A DNA stretch of 64,000 nt, from the NCBI RefSeq assembly GCF_005116655.2, contig NZ_CP050698.1:6342501-6406500 (forward strand). Direction: 5' to 3'. The translations under genes and the position numbers were made by a program. This stretch comes from Desulfosediminicola flagellatus. GTDB taxonomy: Bacteria > Desulfobacterota > Desulfobulbia > Desulfobulbales > Desulfocapsaceae. This document shows, one piece after another, positions 63,946 through 64,000 of this stretch (position 1 is its first letter; the number at the start of each line of letters is the position of its first letter). The notes beneath the pieces are model-generated. The model worked only from the letters and a program-made list of their open reading frames with translations, ran no database searches and was not told the DNA's origin.

Positions 63946-64000
63946 TCGGTTTATCCTCAAAAAGTATATTTATGGCGGTACTACAATGGTATATTTGGGG

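Noticed and set aside
1..64000. tRNA, rRNA and CRISPR features
   Set aside because: I looked for tRNA-like cloverleaves, rRNA landmarks and regularly spaced direct repeats in the gaps and saw none. A tRNA scan would be needed to be certain.

Overview
The window looks like a chromosomal segment of a Gram-negative, anaerobic member of the Desulfobacterota, most like the Desulfobulbales. This is inferred from gene content: a napM-A-D-G-H periplasmic nitrate reductase operon without napB or napC (the arrangement known from sulfate reducers), a LetAB lipid-transport pair, a PEP-CTERM protein and many sigma-54 regulators. No rRNA, tRNA, CRISPR array or intact transposase was seen.

Bases 1-23.5 kb form one long plus-strand exopolysaccharide or O-antigen type locus. 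It contains a TPR-like membrane protein, a membrane-anchored J-domain protein, a PglF/WbpM-type nucleotide-sugar dehydratase, two asparagine-synthase-type amidotransferases, a NodU/TobZ-type carbamoyltransferase, four SAM methyltransferases, four glycosyltransferases, a flippase, a Wzy-like polymerase, an SGNH-like protein that has lost its nucleophile serine, an aldo/keto reductase and, last, the initiating phosphoglycosyl transferase. Many of these genes overlap by 4 bp, so the locus is probably transcribed in long units and makes a heavily decorated glycan (amide, carbamoyl and methyl groups).

From 24 to 42 kb lie stress and housekeeping genes: a universal stress protein, Hsp20, the RNA-repair system rtcBA with divergent rtcR and a clear sigma-54 promoter, a decayed second rtcR tail, a PEP-CTERM protein, a broken REP-associated transposase, letAB (seven MCE domains), a DsrE-like protein, a macrodomain protein, a PAS sensor with a CheY-like regulator, acetoacetyl-CoA synthetase, a DUF4231 protein and an Lrp regulator. 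From 42.3 to 46.3 kb are aceE and aceF (pyruvate dehydrogenase E1 and E2), divergent from lrp across a perfect inverted repeat. Then come a hemolysin III family protein, a Cache-PAS-HD-GYP protein, a DUF4136 lipoprotein, a beta-hydroxyacid dehydrogenase and a PilZ protein.

From 52.2 to 60.2 kb a heme-type (CxxCH) sensor kinase and an NtrC-type regulator stand divergent from napMADGH. The intergenic region holds a good sigma-54 promoter and two matching GTTAC-type palindromes 33 bp apart, which is a complete candidate regulatory circuit. The window ends with fabH, a DUF454 protein, a UPF0597 (cysteine desulfidase-like) protein and ridA.

Several intergenic regions hold palindromic, transposase-free repeats. 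One family (A) is present in three copies (23.8, 25.4 and 41.65 kb). There are separate structured elements at 38.9, 46.6 and 47.6 kb.
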